Assembly (NCBI GenBank): GCA_016210125.1
Contig: JACQUS010000068.1
Location: 1 to 6,853, forward strand
Length of the DNA stretch: 6,853 bases
Reading direction: 5' to 3'
Source of the DNA: Chloroflexota bacterium
Lineage (GTDB): Bacteria; Chloroflexota; UBA6077; FW602-bin22; JACQUS01
This document shows, one piece after another, positions 5,543 to 6,853 of the stretch. Made by a program: the position numbers and the translations under genes. Numbering within the stretch: position 1 is the first letter of the stretch; the number at the start of each line of letters is the position of its first letter. The notes below the pieces were generated by a model. It was not told the DNA's origin, made no database searches, and was given only the letters and a program-made list of their open reading frames with translations.

Positions 5543-6503
5543 GGCGCCGAAACCCGCGGCCAAGGCCATCCCCACGCCGGCCGCGACGTGCAAGGACGCC
5601 AAGATCACCTGGCGCATCGGCGCACCGGCGACCCGCCCGAACCAGACCGTCACCTGGTCCGACAAGTTCAAGGAGCTGATCGAGCAGCGCACGAACTGCT
5701 CGTTCACGTTCTTGATCTTCCAAGGCGGCGTGCTGGGCGACTCCAAGCAGATGCTCGAGCAGAACCGGCTGGGAACGCTCGAGATCAGCGTAGGCTCCTC
5801 GGACATCGCCGACCTCTACCCACCTTACGGCGCGATCGAGCTGCCGTTCATCGTGCGCGACCGTGCCCACGCCGTCGCCGTCCTCGACGGCCCGATCGGC
5901 AAGAAGCTGAACGAGGACATGATCAAGGCGAAGGGCGTGCGCGCGCTGGGCTACGGCGAACTCGGGTGGCGGCACATCACCAACAGCGTTCGGCCGATCA
6001 GCACGCCAGACGATTTGAAAGGCTTGAAGATTCGCGTGCCACCGAACAAGCTCCGCGTCCGCACGTTCGAGGCCTTCGGCTCCGCGGCTCTGCCGATGGC
6101 TTTCCAGGAGCTGTATACGGCGCTGCAGCAGCGCGTCGTCGACGGCCAGGAGAACCCGCTGAGCACCGTGTGGGCCGCCTCGTTCTTCGAGGTGCAGAAG
6201 TACCTCTCGCTGACGAACCATATCTACTCGCCCGTGTATCCGATCGTGAGCGAGAGGGCTTTCCAGAGGCTCGAGCCGCAGCTCCAAAAGCTGGTCCTTG
6301 ACACGGCGCAGGAGGTCGCCGTCTGGCACCGCGAGGAGAGCGACAAGGCCGACAAGGAGTTGGTCAAGAAGCTGCAAGAGAAGGGCATGCAGGTCAACAC
6401 AGCCAAACCCGCCGATTTCCAGCAGCAGGCGGCGAAGATCTGGGCCGAGTTCGCCGCGCCGATCGGCCAAGACCTCATCGATGCCATCCCCAAGACGCGG
6501 TAG
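5307..6503 (+). CDS. TRAP transporter DctP-type solute-binding lipoprotein (copy 1)
   Basis: The product is 398 residues. Residues 1-17 are a signal peptide ending in the lipobox VVAC, with Cys18 as the lipid attachment site; unusually, no Lys or Arg precedes the hydrophobic core. Residues 19 to about 94 form an Ala/Pro/Lys tether of repeated PAAP, PKA and PKP units, which probably holds the binding domain away from the membrane. The DctP fold runs from about 96 to 398 and includes the family segment LKGLKIRVPPN (237-247), whose Arg243 is the likely substrate-carboxylate ligand, and GQENPLSTVWA (280-290) followed by FFEVQKYLSLTNH (293-305). Cys95 and Cys131 might pair in a disulfide. GTG 5307 is the start: GGAGG lies six bases upstream and a TGA in frame at 5301-5303 excludes a longer form. 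It starts 92 bases after the M24 gene. The predicted role is capture of an organic acid for a TRAP permease, whose DctQ/DctM subunits are not in the window. Confidence 0.9.
   Translation: MIYPGLLIGFIGVLVVACAPAAPAPQPKAAEAPAKAAAPPAAPAAAPKPAAPAAAPEKPAAAPAAPAPPKAAAPAQPKAAPKPAAKAIPTPAATCKDAKITWRIGAPATRPNQTVTWSDKFKELIEQRTNCSFTFLIFQGGVLGDSKQMLEQNRLGTLEISVGSSDIADLYPPYGAIELPFIVRDRAHAVAVLDGPIGKKLNEDMIKAKGVRALGYGELGWRHITNSVRPISTPDDLKGLKIRVPPNKLRVRTFEAFGSAALPMAFQELYTALQQRVVDGQENPLSTVWAASFFEVQKYLSLTNHIYSPVYPIVSERAFQRLEPQLQKLVLDTAQEVAVWHREESDKADKELVKKLQEKGMQVNTAKPADFQQQAAKIWAEFAAPIGQDLIDAIPKTR
5361..5583 (+). repeat. low-complexity Ala/Pro/Lys-coding tract
   Basis: This GC-rich tract of GCG, GCC, CCG and AAG codons encodes the lipoprotein tether. 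Short units such as gcgccggc recur irregularly. Such tracts are prone to slippage and recombination, and this one is nearly identical in the second DctP copy. It also produces long spurious Gly/Ala-rich open frames on the other strand. Confidence 0.7.
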
Positions 6504-6617
6504 CGAGCCGTGCTGCGCCGCGTCGACCGGGTGGAGCTGATCGGTCGGGTGGTGCGTGTCCGTTGGAGGGCGGGCGGAGCGCGCGCGGGGGCGCAGCGCT
6601 CGCGAGGGAGGCGAGGC
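6504..6617 (+). other. spacer between the two DctP genes
   Basis: The last 76 bases (from about 6542) are the duplicated leader also found before copy 1; the first part is unrelated to it. A near repeat, accgggtgg (6526-6534) and ggtcgggtgg (6543-6552), marks the edge of homology. No terminator hairpin with a T-run is seen, so read-through from copy 1 is plausible. Confidence 0.45.
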
Positions 6618-6853
6618 GTGACGTATCCGGGGCTCCTCATCGGGCTTATCTGCGTGCTGGGTGTGGGCTGCGCCGCGGGCGGCCCGGCGCCGCAGCCGAA
6701 GGCGGCGGAGGCTCCGGCGCAGGCGGCCGCGCCGCCGGCGGCGCCGGCAGCGGCGCCGAAGCCGGCCGCGCCGGCTGCCGCGCCGGAGATGCCCGCCGCG
6801 GCGCCGGCCGCGCCGGCGCAGCCCAAGGCCGCGGCACCGGCGCAGCCCAAAGC
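6542..6853 (+). repeat. second copy of the direct repeat (cut by window end)
   Basis: Partner of 5230-5542. The alignment needs a single one-base gap in the leader (GGAGGG in copy 1 against GGGGG here, around 5274/6586). Homology is still strong at the last base of the window. Confidence 0.85.
6618..6853 (+). CDS. second DctP-type solute-binding lipoprotein, N-terminal part only
   Basis: This is the start of a tandem paralogue of the preceding binding protein: 78 codons plus two bases, running off the window. The start is GTG 6618, placed exactly as in copy 1, with GGAGG at 6607-6611. The N-terminus MTYPGLLIGLICVLGVGC gives Cys18 as the likely lipidated residue, although Gly at -3 makes the lipobox less standard than in copy 1. 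The following Ala/Pro/Lys tether differs from copy 1 at only four residues in the part seen: Lys to Gln, Lys to Met and Pro to Gln are within the highly conserved section, with AAGG replacing APAA just after the Cys. The binding domain is not visible, so the DctP assignment rests on homology to copy 1. The frame is also open upstream to GTG 6552, giving an Arg-rich extension; the Shine-Dalgarno site argues for 6618. Confidence 0.75.
   Translation, partial: MTYPGLLIGLICVLGVGCAAGGPAPQPKAAEAPAQAAAPPAAPAAAPKPAAPAAAPEMPAAAPAAPAQPKAAAPAQPK

Noticed and set aside
5312..5806. Minus-strand Gly/Ala-rich frame resembling a structural repeat protein
   Set aside because: The Gly/Ala pattern is simply the reverse reading of the Ala/Pro/Lys tether codons.
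5124..6470. Long minus-strand open frame of 448 codons opposite DctP
   Set aside because: It mirrors the GC-rich codons of a clear DctP gene; the translation is Arg/Leu/Gly low-complexity with no family features or ribosome binding site.

Overview
The window is high-GC bacterial DNA (hand counts of single lines: 75% at 4921-4980, 55-60% at 301-360 and 961-1020). It has strong Shine-Dalgarno sites, a sigma70-type promoter and lipoprotein-anchored solute-binding proteins. A lipidated TRAP binding protein on a long Ala/Pro/Lys tether, together with a CCCCCTCTCC/GGAGAGGGGG palindromic repeat, would fit an uncultured environmental lineage such as Chloroflexota, but the taxonomic guess is weak and rests on memory.

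Left part (1-1953). The 3' end of an unrecognised plus-strand gene (1-240) meets, tail to tail with overlapping stop codons, a minus-strand gene whose base composition and codon use differ from everything to its right. That gene encodes a putative PD-(D/E)XK nuclease-fold protein, possibly with an N-terminal Cys-rich zinc-ribbon-like segment. Its start is uncertain. Between it and the next gene is a stretch of about 300 bp with a tight cluster of perfect inverted repeats.

Right part (1954-6853). This looks like a catabolic/uptake module organised around a divergent control region at 2875-3152. To the left runs a PuuE/NodB-type polysaccharide-deacetylase-family hydrolase. To the right run an arylmalonate-decarboxylase-like member of the Asp/Glu racemase superfamily, an M24 (creatinase/Xaa-Pro-type) metallohydrolase, and two tandem copies of a TRAP-type DctP solute-binding lipoprotein, the second cut by the window end. 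The control region has a TTGACA-17-TAAGAT promoter facing right; its -35 lies inside a small palindrome and a second palindrome sits just upstream.

Working model (inference): the binding proteins capture an organic acid or N-acyl/amide compound, and the three cytoplasmic enzymes (C-N hydrolase, M24 hydrolase, decarboxylase/isomerase-like enzyme) process it. The substrate cannot be read from sequence. No TRAP membrane subunits are visible; they may lie beyond 6853. The least ordinary observations are the tandem DctP duplication with strongly uneven divergence along its length, the compositionally foreign nuclease-like gene with competing start signals, and the palindrome cluster.
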